Source of the DNA: Pyrenochaeta sp. MPI-SDFR-AT-0127
Taxonomy: Eukaryota; Ascomycota; Dothideomycetes; Pleosporales; Cucurbitariaceae
DNA: 64,000 nt
NCBI GenBank assembly: GCA_020747015.1
Contig: JAGTJM010000057.1
Span: forward strand, 1 to 64,000
Reading direction: 5' to 3'
How positions within the stretch are numbered: position 1 is the first letter of the stretch; each line of letters starts with the position of its first letter. A program made the translations under genes and the position numbers. Below, piece by piece: positions 1-10,221 of the stretch. The notes below the pieces were generated by a model. The model saw only the letters and a list, made by a program, of their open reading frames with translations, did no database searches and was not told the DNA's origin.

Positions 1-813
1 AAGGGGCAATGTATGGATCTCTTATACCAGGCTCGACTGAACATTCAGTCTTTGCGGTTTCCGTCCTGGATTCCTGACTGGACCACAAAGTTCATCTATA
101 TGGGCGACGAAATAGAGTACAAAAGTTTAGGAAAAAGTACCGGGTTATACGCAGCCGCTGGCGACACTATCTGCGTACCGTGGGTTAGTGAAGACCCAAA
201 AGACTTTTTTCTTACAGTTCGCGGGAGGGTCGTCGACAAGCTGACTTGGGTTGGCGGGGACCATGTCAAATACGGTCCCATTCACGGTCTCATTCACCGT
301 CTTCGACAAGCGCATTGCATCATCGGAGAACTTGCGAGGGTGTCTGACTCCTATCCAACTGGCGAGACCTTCAGTGATGTATGGTGGCGGACGTTGGTGG
401 CGAACAAGACAGAAGAGTGCCTCCCTGTCCCGCAAGGTTTTGGAGACGGATTGCTCTTAGTGGATCACAACATTCAGGACTTCTGCAAGTTCTTACTGTC
501 AATGCCTCCCGCGCAAACCAAGGCACAATTGGCCAACATCATTGGCCTGCCGTACTACCGGGCCATGTATGCTTGTTACACTGTACACCAGATTGCTGTC
601 ACAGAGACAGGGCTGCTTGTTCTGGCGCCACTTCTGGCTGAAGCTGGAGACCAAATATGCATCCTTAACGGTGGTGCAGTGCCATTTGTCTTGAAAAGTA
701 GGAAGCGACCACTGAGGGGATATCAATTAGTGGGGGAATGTTATATCCATGGACTCATGAATGGCGAGGGGATGCAGGGTGAATATGAAGTGAGGGAAAT
801 CTGCCTGTACTGA
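1..813 (+). CDS. HET-domain protein, C-terminal part (5' end outside window)
   Basis: The frame is open from the left edge, so the 266 residues counted from the first ATG at 13 are only the end of a longer protein. The opening motif around PSWIPDW and the closing stretch (GDQICILNGG, VPFVLKS, LVGECYIHGLMNGE) are the pattern that ends fungal heterokaryon-incompatibility (HET) proteins. The HET domain itself would lie upstream of the window. HET proteins act in non-self recognition and programmed cell death in filamentous ascomycetes. This copy has no stop or frameshift and ordinary base composition. A second, decayed HET gene lies 6 kb downstream. The family call is firm; the partner specificity is unknown. 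Confidence 0.75.
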   Translation, partial: KGQCMDLLYQARLNIQSLRFPSWIPDWTTKFIYMGDEIEYKSLGKSTGLYAAAGDTICVPWVSEDPKDFFLTVRGRVVDKLTWVGGDHVKYGPIHGLIHRLRQAHCIIGELARVSDSYPTGETFSDVWWRTLVANKTEECLPVPQGFGDGLLLVDHNIQDFCKFLLSMPPAQTKAQLANIIGLPYYRAMYACYTVHQIAVTETGLLVLAPLLAEAGDQICILNGGAVPFVLKSRKRPLRGYQLVGECYIHGLMNGEGMQGEYEVREICLY

Positions 814-1581
814 TGGCCTGTACTAATATTCACCGCAAAAGCAGACAAGGTGGCAGTAGCTACTTTCCTCCTGCTAAAACCGAATCTAGAGACAATTTGA
901 CCTAACAACCGGATCGTAGAGTTGCGAACAATTAAGGCTCTACCAAGGCGTTGCTTTGACAACACTACCCACACACGCGGGTGACGAAAGACCAGGCACC
1001 GAGGATGCTTTGGCGTCCCCAAACACATACAAATGACCATGGAGAGGAGGGCGTTTGAGCATTTTTTCAAGCTGATTTTGACGCCAGGCCGTAGATTGGT
1101 CACAGACAGCTCTATCTATCGTTTTTTTTGGTGTTGTAGCTGTCAAGATAGAGCGCCCACGAGCCCAAACATGCCAGGTCACCACCTAGTCATTTGACCA
1201 TCCATTTCAATGTAGTCTCTCAGCCTATTTGGCATAGAATTAACACGCTCGTTGATAAAGCCTTGATCTACCTTCTCTCACCACTCAAGAGCGAGCTCAC
1301 GTGTATCTCTCATCCCAATGTGGAAATTTATTGGCGTACTGCTTAGATGGTTGCTAGTAGTTTCTATAACGTAAACCACAACCGAACGGCGCACCCCACT
1401 AAGGTTATACCCTTTGCACACGAATAACTCAATACCCTAATAAGCTATAGCATTGCGCAATACATAAAATTAATTGCTAAGATCTACTACATCCTTCTTA
1501 CATGTGCGGCGAGTTGTGCTCTATCTTACTATAGCGCTTACAATACCTTTTACGCACGCTACTAGCATCTGCTTATGAAGC
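814..1581. other. Intergenic, no gene seen
   Basis: I see no supported gene here. Composition is normal to about 1430 and then becomes AT-rich with TA runs, marking the left border of the transposon-bearing block. Confidence 0.5.
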
Positions 1582-2243
1582 CCTTTACTAGAGGGGTAGT
1601 AGAGGGTAAGGTTTAGTTCTTAGGAATAGAGTAAGGGCTAATTAGTAAGGGTAATACTAAGATAGTAAGAAAATACTTCTAAGAAGAGTAATAAAATAGA
1701 GAACTATTCTATTACTTTTAGTATTTATAAGGATATTAAGTTAAATATACTAAACTATAAGAGTTCTATATAGAAGTATTATATATATAAGGAGTCTTAT
1801 AGTCTTAGAGTCTTAATCTTACTAAATTATATTTATAACTTTATAAACTTATAGACTATTATATAACCGAAGATTATATCTTAGTTTCTTAGATATTAGG
1901 AGTACTTAAGGTAGTAGTACTCTACTATATAGGCTAGGTAATACTTTTACTCCTAGGAGCTAACTCTATTCTTACTATTAGGAGTAATCTAACCCTACGT
2001 TAGTAGTATAGTTTAGGAATATATTATATTCTATTATATATATAGATTACTATACTTAGCTCTTATAGCTTAGTATATTTAATCTAATATTCTTATAAAT
2101 AGTAAAAGTAGTAGAATAGTTCTCTATCTTAATACTCTTTTTAGAAGTACCCTCTTACTATCTTAGTATTAACCTCTACTACTCTAACCTTTACCCTATC
2201 CCTAAGAACTAACTCTTACCCTCTACTATCCCCTTAGTAAAGG
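1582..2243. repeat. RIP-degraded element with long inverted repeats
   Basis: The outer 150-200 bases at each end are imperfect reverse complements. The left arm begins CCTTTACTAGAGGGG at 1582 and the right arm, read in reverse complement, begins CCTTTACTAAGGGG from 2243. Matching blocks continue inward, for example AATACTAAGATAGTAAGA and GAGAACTATTCTA. Mismatches are mostly transitions and the whole segment is very AT-rich with frequent TA, as expected from RIP acting on a repeat. There is no coding capacity. It could be a foldback or MITE-like non-autonomous element, or an inverted duplication of another repeat. I could not identify a target-site duplication, so the outer borders are approximate. 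Confidence 0.65.
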
Positions 2244-2532
2244 TCTGTTACGAATCTGCGAATAGGCCGCGGGCGCTTATAAGTAAAGAGAGAGAAGGGA
2301 TATAGGTATTAGATAAGGCCTAAATATAGGCTAATAATAATATATACCCTATAATATTACGTAACTCTAAGATCCTATAGAATATAGAAGAAAGTACTAT
2401 AGGATACTATAAGATCCTATAATAGGACTCTATAGTATACTATAAAATTTATAAAATAGCTTAAGTATATAGATAAGAATAATATACCCTTATAGTATAT
2501 TATAATTAACCTTAAGTTATTATTAAATACTA
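2244..2532. other. AT-rich RIP-like tract left of the transposon
   Basis: A TA-rich, non-coding stretch with many short self-complementary runs (for example around CTATAGGATACTATAAG). It resumes as similar AT-rich DNA after 4407, so the transposon inserted into an already degraded tract. Confidence 0.5.
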
Positions 2533-2595
2533 ACGTACCCCACAAGCGAGTCGGTCACACAAGCGAGTCGGTCACTCTGCCAAGACCCCATCAAA
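2533..2595 (+). repeat. Left terminal inverted repeat of the transposon
   Basis: 63 bp, identical in reverse complement to 4343-4405. It contains two exact tandem copies of the 17-mer ACAAGCGAGTCGGTCAC just inside the terminal ACGTACCCC. Paired sub-repeats of this kind are likely transposase binding sites. Confidence 0.93.
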
Positions 2596-2661
2596 CTTCA
2601 ACACCCTATATAACTGTAGAGTACCATTAAGGATAGTAATTAGAAATCCTAATAAGCCAAT

Positions 2662-4317
2662 TTATTCAGAAACCTCTTCTACTACCTGCTTACATGTGCG
2701 CGAGTTGTGCCCAGCCTCGCCGCAGCGTCCACAGCGCCTTTGACTAGGCTCGCCTACATCAGCGCGTACCCTCTTCTTTGCCTTCTTACTATCACTACGC
2801 GCACCAAACTCCTTAAGTAGAGTTAAACCTAGGCCCTCTTTAACTGTTAGGGTACCCTCCTTCTGTACTCGCTTTCTTTTGTGTGATTTACGTCGTGTGG
2901 CGGCCTCATTAGCTACTCGAAGAGTAGTGTTCTCCTTCTGCGCTAACACAAGCTTGTGCGCTACTAATGCTGCCCCTTTCGCCAGTTTTTCAAGTGCATC
3001 AATCATGCTAGTTGGTGAGCTATCTACATGCTCTCGAATCTTGTTTTCCACTAGCGTTGATTGCGATCCTAACTCTAAGGTGTTACTTGGGGTTTGAGAG
3101 TACCAGGGGTGATCTTCTATAGGGGGTGGAGTAGGAGTGCGCAACTTGACATCAAGCTTTGATATCACCGCCTCTGGGTTAAAAGGAACTAAGCCTGCAC
3201 CCCTAAATCCTCCTATGATATTGCTCTCTATAATTGCAGCCTTGAAAGCAGTAATAAAGCATGGTAAGAACTCAGTTTTCGTGATGTGGTTGATATGGCT
3301 GCGCATCAGATTCTCGGCTTGGCGCCCATACCCCGTCTTCAAAGGCGCAAAACAACCCACGTCAAGTGGCTGCAGTATGTGCGATGAGTGAGGAGGCATG
3401 CAGATAGTAATAATGCTGTTATCCTTGCAGTACTTCTGGAATTCGAGTGAGTCATGGCTCTCATGGCCATCAATAATGAGTAGTCGGTGGCTGCCAGTAA
3501 CCCTCTTCTTTGTATGCTCATCAAAGTGCTTCAACCACTGCAGGCCAAGATCGTTTGTTGTCCAGCCGTTCTCAGAGACAGCAATAACCCAGTCATGAGG
3601 CAGGCCATCCTCCTTATACCAGGCAGAGAGGTGGTGCTTGCCCTGGAAGATGATGAAGGGTGGGATTGCCCACCCCATTGCGTTGATACCCTGGATGACC
3701 GTCGTCCACTCTCGATTACCCTGCTGAATAGTTTTTGGTCGTCCTCGACGCTCAGAACTTGTAACAACAGCTCCAGTTGATATCTGGCCCATCATAAAGC
3801 CTGTCTCATCGAAGTTGTAGGTATCCTCATCAAGGATACCATACTTGGTTTTTATATTCTGTACTCGGCGGAACCAATCTCGCACAACCTTAGGATCTTC
3901 GCAGAGTGCTCTCTTGTAGTCATACTTTCGATTGAACTTGACTTTAAGCTCAGGTGAGCGTTTAACAAAGTTTGCAGCCCAGTTCTGGCCTACTGGGTCT
4001 CGGTGGCGGTCAGCAAGCAGAGAATCAGCCATTTCTTTCACGGCAGCAAGCCGGGGCGCATGTCCTCGCTCATCGAGGTCAAGGATATGCTTGACAATCA
4101 CCTCCTCTTCAGTCTTAAGTAGCTTCATTGAGTTGGCTCCACAATCTAGTCGAAACTTCCTTCCAGAGCGTCGGTCGCTTAGCGTACTTTGTGAGATGTT
4201 ATAGATTGCTGCAGCACGTCTCTGAGATAGTGTCGCGTCGCGTTTTATAGCCTGAACCGCAAGCTGTAATCGAGCCTCTTTTGAAGCTGGTAAATCGTTG
4301 TGTTGTTGAGACATCAC
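2662..4317 (-). CDS. Transposase, DDE_1/pogo family, with CCHC zinc knuckle
   Basis: 551 residues without intron, stop or frameshift. The N-terminal about 60 residues form a psq-type helix-turn-helix and about 65-135 a CENP-B-type DNA-binding region. The DDE_1 catalytic domain carries D170 (NFDETGF), D283 (IIDGHESH) and D319 (LQPLDVGCF). The last two are 35 residues apart, giving a DD35D triad. C529-x2-C532-x4-H537-x4-C542 near the end is a CCHC zinc knuckle. The enzyme would bind the terminal repeats and cut and paste the element into TA sites. The start at 4317 lies 26 bp inside the right terminal repeat, leaving almost no promoter of its own. Confidence 0.93.
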   Translation of the reverse strand: MMSQQHNDLPASKEARLQLAVQAIKRDATLSQRRAAAIYNISQSTLSDRRSGRKFRLDCGANSMKLLKTEEEVIVKHILDLDERGHAPRLAAVKEMADSLLADRHRDPVGQNWAANFVKRSPELKVKFNRKYDYKRALCEDPKVVRDWFRRVQNIKTKYGILDEDTYNFDETGFMMGQISTGAVVTSSERRGRPKTIQQGNREWTTVIQGINAMGWAIPPFIIFQGKHHLSAWYKEDGLPHDWVIAVSENGWTTNDLGLQWLKHFDEHTKKRVTGSHRLLIIDGHESHDSLEFQKYCKDNSIITICMPPHSSHILQPLDVGCFAPLKTGYGRQAENLMRSHINHITKTEFLPCFITAFKAAIIESNIIGGFRGAGLVPFNPEAVISKLDVKLRTPTPPPIEDHPWYSQTPSNTLELGSQSTLVENKIREHVDSSPTSMIDALEKLAKGAALVAHKLVLAQKENTTLRVANEAATRRKSHKRKRVQKEGTLTVKEGLGLTLLKEFGARSDSKKAKKRVRADVGEPSQRRCGRCGEAGHNSRTCKQVVEEVSE

Positions 4318-4342
4318 GTTAATAGTGTGGTAGACTGTGCAT

Positions 4343-4405
4343 TTTGATGGGGTCTTGGCAGAGTGACCGACTCGCTTGTGTGACCGACTCGCTTGTGGGG
4401 TACGT
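4343..4405 (-). repeat. Right terminal inverted repeat of the transposon
   Basis: 63 bp, a perfect reverse complement of the left repeat, including both 17-bp sub-repeats. Identity breaks immediately inside (4342). Confidence 0.93.
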
Positions 4406-5097
4406 TACTATTTAATACTTAGAACTACTTTAATCCTTTATCTATCTCTACTTACTCTAATCTAGAAGCTACTAAGAAAGGACTTCTTAGTAATACTAGC
4501 TACTTTATATTATAGCTACTCTACTAAGGATACTAACCCCTTTTAACAAGGTCTTTACACTTTAGTTCTTCGTAGAATAGAGTGAGGCGTAGTACGCGTT
4601 AGGCTATAAACAGATGTATAGGCTGCAGTAAACCCTAATTCAGAAAAGAAATATTGTGGCGTATTGACGGCACTTCCCTCTCTTATGTTCTTGTGGGTCA
4701 ATCGGGGCCGCATTGTCAGCCCTAGCTAGTACCAGGCCCTACCCGCTTACATGTAACCAATAAGAGACGCTACCACACGGGCTGAACCTTGTAACACGAA
4801 GTACCGGCATCTCTGTGGGTCACGTAAGCTGCATAAAACCCTTCCAGCAATATTCCCAGCTCCTTCGTATTAATTAAACCTTGGAGCTCAAAAGCACTAG
4901 ATGCCACGTCGCTTAGCATAACTCTTGACAAGCTTATTCTGTTAGATGCGCCTTGGCGATCTTCCTCTCCCATAAAGTTGTACAGGGTTCGTTTGGATTT
5001 CCTGTCTTCACTTGGCACCACACCCTTTTATCTCCTTCTTTGCCATTTTAACGGCTTCTTTTTAAGTGTCCATAGTAAAAGTACTATTCTCTCCAAG
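4406..5097. other. AT-rich flank grading into the promoter of the downstream secreted-protein gene
   Basis: TA-rich DNA continues to about 4560, then composition returns to normal. A minus-strand frame at 4770-5021 matches nothing I recognise and overlaps the presumed 5' region of the gene at 5098, so I do not call it. Confidence 0.4.
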
Positions 5098-5709
5098 ATG
5101 AAGTCCTTCGCTTTCCTCACCGCGCTCTTTTCAGTCTCTGTAGCCGCCCCCTCAGGTCATGCTCTCCGAGCCGAGCAATGCCCTACGATCCCCCAGATAG
5201 CGCCGACTGGCCAACTCCCACCGAATACCCTCTCGCCGACCTTTCTGTTGCCTGTCTCCCAAAAGAAACGCAACAAAGCTTTCCCAGCCGGCCAGTCAGC
5301 AATAGTCACTCCCTATGACAAATGCACGCTTACCCGGTTCGACATCCCTGCGTCAGCTCAGAACAAAACTTGCAGCCTAGTGCTCTTCCTCGGTGGTTGC
5401 AGCGAAGAAGGATATGAAAAGGGACCCGGCAACATCACCTTCCAGGGTAATCTCGGTGTGAGATTCCCAGTTCCTGGACAAACAACGTGGGACAACCAGC
5501 CCCCGCTGAGTCCCCCTTTCACGGATGCGCCACTGATCAAGCTCGGCAACGCATACCGTCTCGGTGGCGGCCCATGCGACTACACGCCTGGTCAGGCCTT
5601 TTCCAGTGTCGGCGGTAGCATTTGCAGCAACGATACCACACTCTCGTTTACCGAGTCTAATGGCGACCATAGAAAGTGCCCGGTTGGCTTTCACATCATC
5701 ATCTCATAA
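5098..5709 (+). CDS. Secreted protein with But2-type C-terminal domain
   Basis: 203 residues from the ATG at 5098. This start is preferred because it opens directly with a signal peptide (KSFAFLTALFSVSVAA); the frame extends upstream but only through non-secretory residues. The body has the But2 C-terminal pattern: a segment near LLPVSQ, then FDIPASAQNKTCSLVLFL, then a Cys-rich end with the GGPCDYTPGQ block. In fungi this domain is common on small extracellular, cell-wall-associated proteins. Two N-glycosylation sequons (NKT, NIT) and NDT fit secretion. The name comes from a yeast ubiquitin-pathway binding protein, but an extracellular role is more likely here. Proximity to transposon and RIP-affected DNA is typical of candidate effectors, which is inference only. 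Confidence 0.72.
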   Translation: MKSFAFLTALFSVSVAAPSGHALRAEQCPTIPQIAPTGQLPPNTLSPTFLLPVSQKKRNKAFPAGQSAIVTPYDKCTLTRFDIPASAQNKTCSLVLFLGGCSEEGYEKGPGNITFQGNLGVRFPVPGQTTWDNQPPLSPPFTDAPLIKLGNAYRLGGGPCDYTPGQAFSSVGGSICSNDTTLSFTESNGDHRKCPVGFHIIIS

Positions 5710-6734
5710 GGTAAGGGCTCCGATAACTCCCACAGACTTTGAGGACGAGAGGTAATAACTTCAGCAATTAGAGGTGACGACGTGGAGGATTGAGTTCAAC
5801 CAGCCATCATTAGGCTGTGTTTCTTAGCAGCGGTGTCGTTCGTTAGTTATTTATCGAGATACTAGTACAAATACTTACATCGTCAGCAACCTCCAAACCC
5901 TGACCTAGACTCAAGGCCACATCCAAACTTTAGGTCAACACAGGATGACGTAGGAAGACTAGACCAGCGAGGGACGCCTGCTTTTATGTGGCGAGGCCGA
6001 TGCACGAGCCAGATTGAAATTGTAGCGTGCCAAGTAGGCATGCATTTCCTAAAACTAGTTCCACCTACCTAATTAATACGAATATGTGTGATAGTGAAAG
6101 TGCTGCTGAGTTAAGAAGATTTATGCACCAGTTCTTGAGGCCTTTAAGTTCGCGAGTGCTATTGCAGAGGAAGGTAACGCCTTGTGCCCTCAGGGTGCTG
6201 AATAAAGCAACAGAGGGAGCATTTGACTCAAGGACATAATAACGAGGCACCAAAAAGGGCCCTTCAGCTACGCAGTGTATGCTACTCAAGCAGGCTATGC
6301 CGTTCGATGCAAGACACAAATTGACCAGGAACCCCCGTATTTGGCGCGGAGTCTAAGCTTTATTAGTGCTTTTGCCAGCATTGAGCCCTGTTGAACCCCC
6401 CATATCGTAGGGAGCCTTGGCTTTAGATCAGCCAGATAGTGAAAGCCTCATCTCCCCCACCCTAAGGACAATCTCTTGTTACGCCTTGTCTGCAATAGTT
6501 GTGCTTGCCTGGATACTGTCTTTTTCGACTCTCTGCTAGCCCCTGGTTCAACAAAACTCTCATCCTGACCACCCTCACGCTGCGCACCAACATCGCACTT
6601 GACCTGTCCTGCGACCCTAGCCGAAGAGTCGTAATAACGCTTGAGAAGTATAACATATGGCGTCCTCCGGTATTGAAGACACTGTAGTGTGGACCACTGC
6701 TTCTTTACATTAAAAACCTTTAAGGCAGGACAGC
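5710..6734. other. Intergenic, no gene seen
   Basis: Several short open frames overlap on both strands with no recognisable motif or splice structure. Nothing here is supported as a gene. Confidence 0.4.
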
Positions 6735-8708
6735 AAGGAGATCCGCTTCATCCTGTTCGAGTCTCTCGAGGATGAATCAGACGTAACTCTTCGTTTACAC
6801 GCCTTCAGTCTAAAAGAGGCTCCGGAGTATAAAGCTTTATCATACTTATGGGGTTCGCCTGACGATACTAGACGGATTGTTGTCAATGGCATAGCTGTCT
6901 AGGTATCGGCAAACCTGCACGCTGCGCTCCTGGCGGTTCGACCTTTCCTCTCCAAGAATCATACTGGTTCGACAATTACATATCTCAGGGTAGACGCACT
7001 GTGTGCTAATCAGGAGAACACTTTGGACAAGGACTGCCATGTCTCAATGATGGATGCAATTCATTCTGAAGCGCAGGAAGTATTGATGTGGATACGATTC
7101 GAATCAGCTGCTAATGCGGGTACCGCCATCACCCTGCTCGAAGACTGGATATTTGCAATAACTTTGGTACTAAAATTCACAACAACGATCGGCGAAGCTT
7201 TCAGGAATATGACACACTCTCTTACGCGGATTGGGACCACCGTGAGGCGAGATCCTTTCGAGGCATCCAGTATACGGTGCCTCGTTAACCTCATTGACAA
7301 CGAGTATTGGAAGAGAATTGGGATGCTACATGAGGTTGTTCTGGCTAGCAGCGCTGAATCATTGCTGGCCGTCGTAGCATATCGCTCGACGCATCTTATT
7401 TCGCATGGTTGGCCATGTACGCGATTGCGTTAAGAGAGCACGCCACCATGGAGCAAAGAAAATCCCTCGCCCTTGTGACATCGGACCTGGTGCATGTGGA
7501 GATGAAAGTAGTGGCACAATCTAAATGCCTTCAACAATCGTCGTCATCTGTCGCTGTAAATTCGAATATTTCGAATCAGTCTGCCCTTGGGGCATGGCTG
7601 CAATTCTCTAGACCTGACAATTTAGCCGACTCCTACAATGATATTACAAGCATGCTTAGGAAACACATGACTTCGAAGCAACCGATCCTAGTCACAGAAT
7701 ATTTGCGCAACAGAACCTCCTCGATAAAGAGAGAAGGGCCTTGGAGCCAGATTATTGGCTCTCCGAAGCGTAGGTGTACACAAGTATGATCATCTCGGAA
7801 ATTAACCGTACTAGAACCTTGCGCCTCTCTCCATAGAGCGGAGTTGGGTTCACCTCGAATAGATCGCGTCCCGTTGGGATTTCGAGCTGGGTGCCAACCC
7901 CATCTAAGAAATGGGTAGTGTCTCCCGTTCTCGATTGCAGTACCGGTGGCGTCTTTCCTTCAACCCTAGATATTTTAACAGTCGATACGGATGCCATTAC
8001 CCACTATAAAAGTATATTCTGCGGAAAGATACAAAGGGTGCAGGCATTGAAAGGTGTGGATATCCTCGCATCCGACGCTCTGGTATGGAAGTGCGTCGAG
8101 TTTCTTCATGCGAATTGGGGGGAACTGCAAAGCGTGCTGCGCAATTCGATGTCTTCGTGGGTAAAAGCGCTACTTCGCTGTGTGTTCTACGATGATGGAA
8201 TTCCGTTTTCAGGAATTATCTGCCGATCCTTCATTACGGGCATACTCTCTTATGCCAACTTTAACGACCGGTCCCTAACCTGGGTTCTCCGAACATCGGT
8301 ACGACAGCCACCTTATTCTCTCTGCTCGCGGCTCTCTGCTATGGAAAGAATCCCTGTTTGCGCCGTTAAGAGCGCTCGTCGAAGGGAGACTGAAAATGAA
8401 TGGAGAGGTTGAAGAAGATACGCAATCGTCCTATAAATGGAAGAGCATTTCTGGAATTTGGAATGAACGAGATAGAGTGAGTGAGGTCTATGGACTTGTA
8501 TTAACAGATAAGCTAGGATGTATTCTCTTCTCTGACGATTGATTCATTGATTTGGCTCCGACAGGTGCTCAAGAAGGAGATTCGATTTGCGTACTGCTTG
8601 GGCCTCCTTTTCCATTCGGCATTCGGTCGGAGGAAGACAATTGGGAATTAGTCGGTCGAGTTTCGTATTCTGGGAATGATGCGTGGCGAGATGGCTCAAG
8701 TACTTGAA
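6735..8708 (+). pseudogene. Decayed HET-domain gene
   Basis: HET-domain blocks appear in order but in broken frames. From 6735 there is YKALSYLWGSPDD, then an in-frame TAG at 6900-6902, then SANLHAAL, VDALCANQEN and EAQEVLMWI in the same frame up to a stop near 7433. Coding-like sequence then moves to another frame (7409-7789) and again (about 7891-8412). The typical HET ending is recognisable near 8545-8708 (LAPTGAQEGDSICVLLG and WELVGRV) after another stop. The usual WVDALCINQ motif reads RVDALCANQ, so conserved residues are lost too. At least one nonsense codon and two frame changes make a functional product unlikely. It was once an incompatibility-type protein like the gene at the left edge. 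Confidence 0.75.
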
Positions 8709-9552
8709 GCGTCAGCTAGAGAGGAGGTGGACCAAGAACCAAGATCAAAAGCCGCAATGATCTAGCCTAGTTAAGGAATTATACGAAATAGCACTGTCTC
8801 CGGAATATACACTTCGATCGTGTGACAGTCGATGGAGCAGGCACAGAAGTTGTACCCATTCGCAGTGCTGCTATTCGTGGTGCTTCCGTTTGTATTTCTG
8901 CCATTCGGAGCGCTCACACTCATACGCCTCCGGGTGCGATGAGTTCATCAGATATCTCCTTATTGAGCCATATGTCATCCTTGATGGTTATTAGTGTCTG
9001 TACCATCCAACGTACATGTATTTCCTTTCACTGCAGTCATGTGCGCTAGCTAACATTGTTGCTCCAGTGGTGCAAAGTAATAGGGACTCCAATTACATGT
9101 CTAGTATAGCTGTAAGTAAGCTCTCACGTTCTCCATGTGACACTCAACGGGACCACTATTTCAGCAAATCTATACTCGTAAATTTGTGTCCAAGATGCAC
9201 GTGACTCTCACTACACGATGGGAATTCACGCGATGGAGAAACCTACCGAACAGTAAAGGTCACCCTTACCTTTCCATCTCTGGCATCAGGTCGACATCCT
9301 AGGTTCTTGTAGGGTTAGCCCATAGAATTGGGTAGGTGGGACAATTATAGATGATCTCTTATGACTTAGCCAAAGATTATAAGATCATAGATATTTACAT
9401 CTTGCTATACTTCTCTTCTAATTCGAGGGTTTAGATAGGACGGATCTCAGCTCTCATTTATCTTGCTTATCTTCTTCTTATCGTAATAATGAGCTCTTAT
9501 TGCAATTGCTGCACAAGTCTCTACTTGAAACGCGTTCTTGGTTTTGTTTCTA
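8709..9552. other. Intergenic, no gene seen
   Basis: No motif-bearing frame on either strand. The composition is moderately AT-rich. Confidence 0.4.
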
Positions 9553-10221
9553 CTACTCGTGTATAGCACCATGCCTGTCGTTATGCCCTACTGCTACCAA
9601 GAGCACCTCCCTCACACACTTCTTCCCTACCCTCCACTGATGTACAGCAATGCAACTACTAATCGTCATTAAGATATAACACATCTCTAATATCGCTTGA
9701 AACCAACACTCCACATATATAATCTTATATCGAGCATTCAAGTCATCAACGCTGACTTCTTGCGAACGGACTATGAGTACGTTTAAAAAACAGGCAAAGG
9801 TATATAGGCTGACGAGCACGAGCGAAAATGTGAGAGCGACAGCAGGGTGGAATGTGAGCGTCTGCGACTTTATGGACAGTGAGGGCGTCTGGAAGATAAG
9901 AACAAGAGTAACGAAAGTGTAGATCATATCGGAGATCAAAGCAAGGCCTATACGGAACCAGAACGAAAACCTAATTCTGAATTAACAAGGGTGATACGGT
10001 TGCAATGAGAGATAATAAATGACATACGGGTGATCGTTCTTGTAGGGGTCGTCTGTCTTCCGCCAGATAACATATAGCGAATATTCCACAGCGACGAGAA
10101 GGATGAAGAAGGGAAGTATGAAGTTCTTGACGATAAAGATCTTGTGGTGGCTGCGACCTTGCCAACGAGGATCGCGAGGCGGTGTGAGTGGTATGAAGGT
10201 ACCCATTATAAGTCCTTTCAT
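9553..10221 (-). CDS. Small multi-pass membrane protein, unknown function
   Basis: Two exons, 10221-10028 and 9970-9553, joined across a 57-nt intron (9971-10027) with a GTATGT donor and ATTAG acceptor; the codon phase matches. The product is about 203 residues. Four hydrophobic segments are visible: about 33-51, 67-90, 107-130 and 150-170, with a basic, soluble N-terminus. ATG at 10221 is the first in frame. I do not recognise the family. Its neighbours are a HET pseudogene and a gene-poor stretch, so context gives no hint of function. The clean splice and hydrophobic periodicity make it a credible gene. Confidence 0.55.

Larger units (their letters stand above)
2533..4405 (-). mobile_element. 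Fot1/pogo-type (Tc1-mariner superfamily) DNA transposon, apparently complete
   Basis: The element is 1873 bp, with perfect 63-bp terminal inverted repeats, a single transposase filling most of the interior, and a TA dinucleotide on each side (2531-2532 and 4406-4407) as expected for a TA target duplication. Size and structure are close to the Fusarium Fot1 class. It is far less AT-rich than the DNA on both sides, so it has not been visibly affected by RIP and is probably a recent arrival. Every requirement for transposition that can be read from sequence is intact. Confidence 0.92.

Noticed and set aside
4406..4560. Possible second copy of the inverted-repeat element end to the right of the transposon
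   Set aside because: A short stretch (CCCCTT...AAGGTCT) resembles the right arm end at 2231-2247, but the match is too short and AT-rich to claim.
4770..5021. Minus-strand ORF upstream of the But2-like gene
   Set aside because: No motif, no splice partners, and it occupies the presumed promoter of the adjacent gene.
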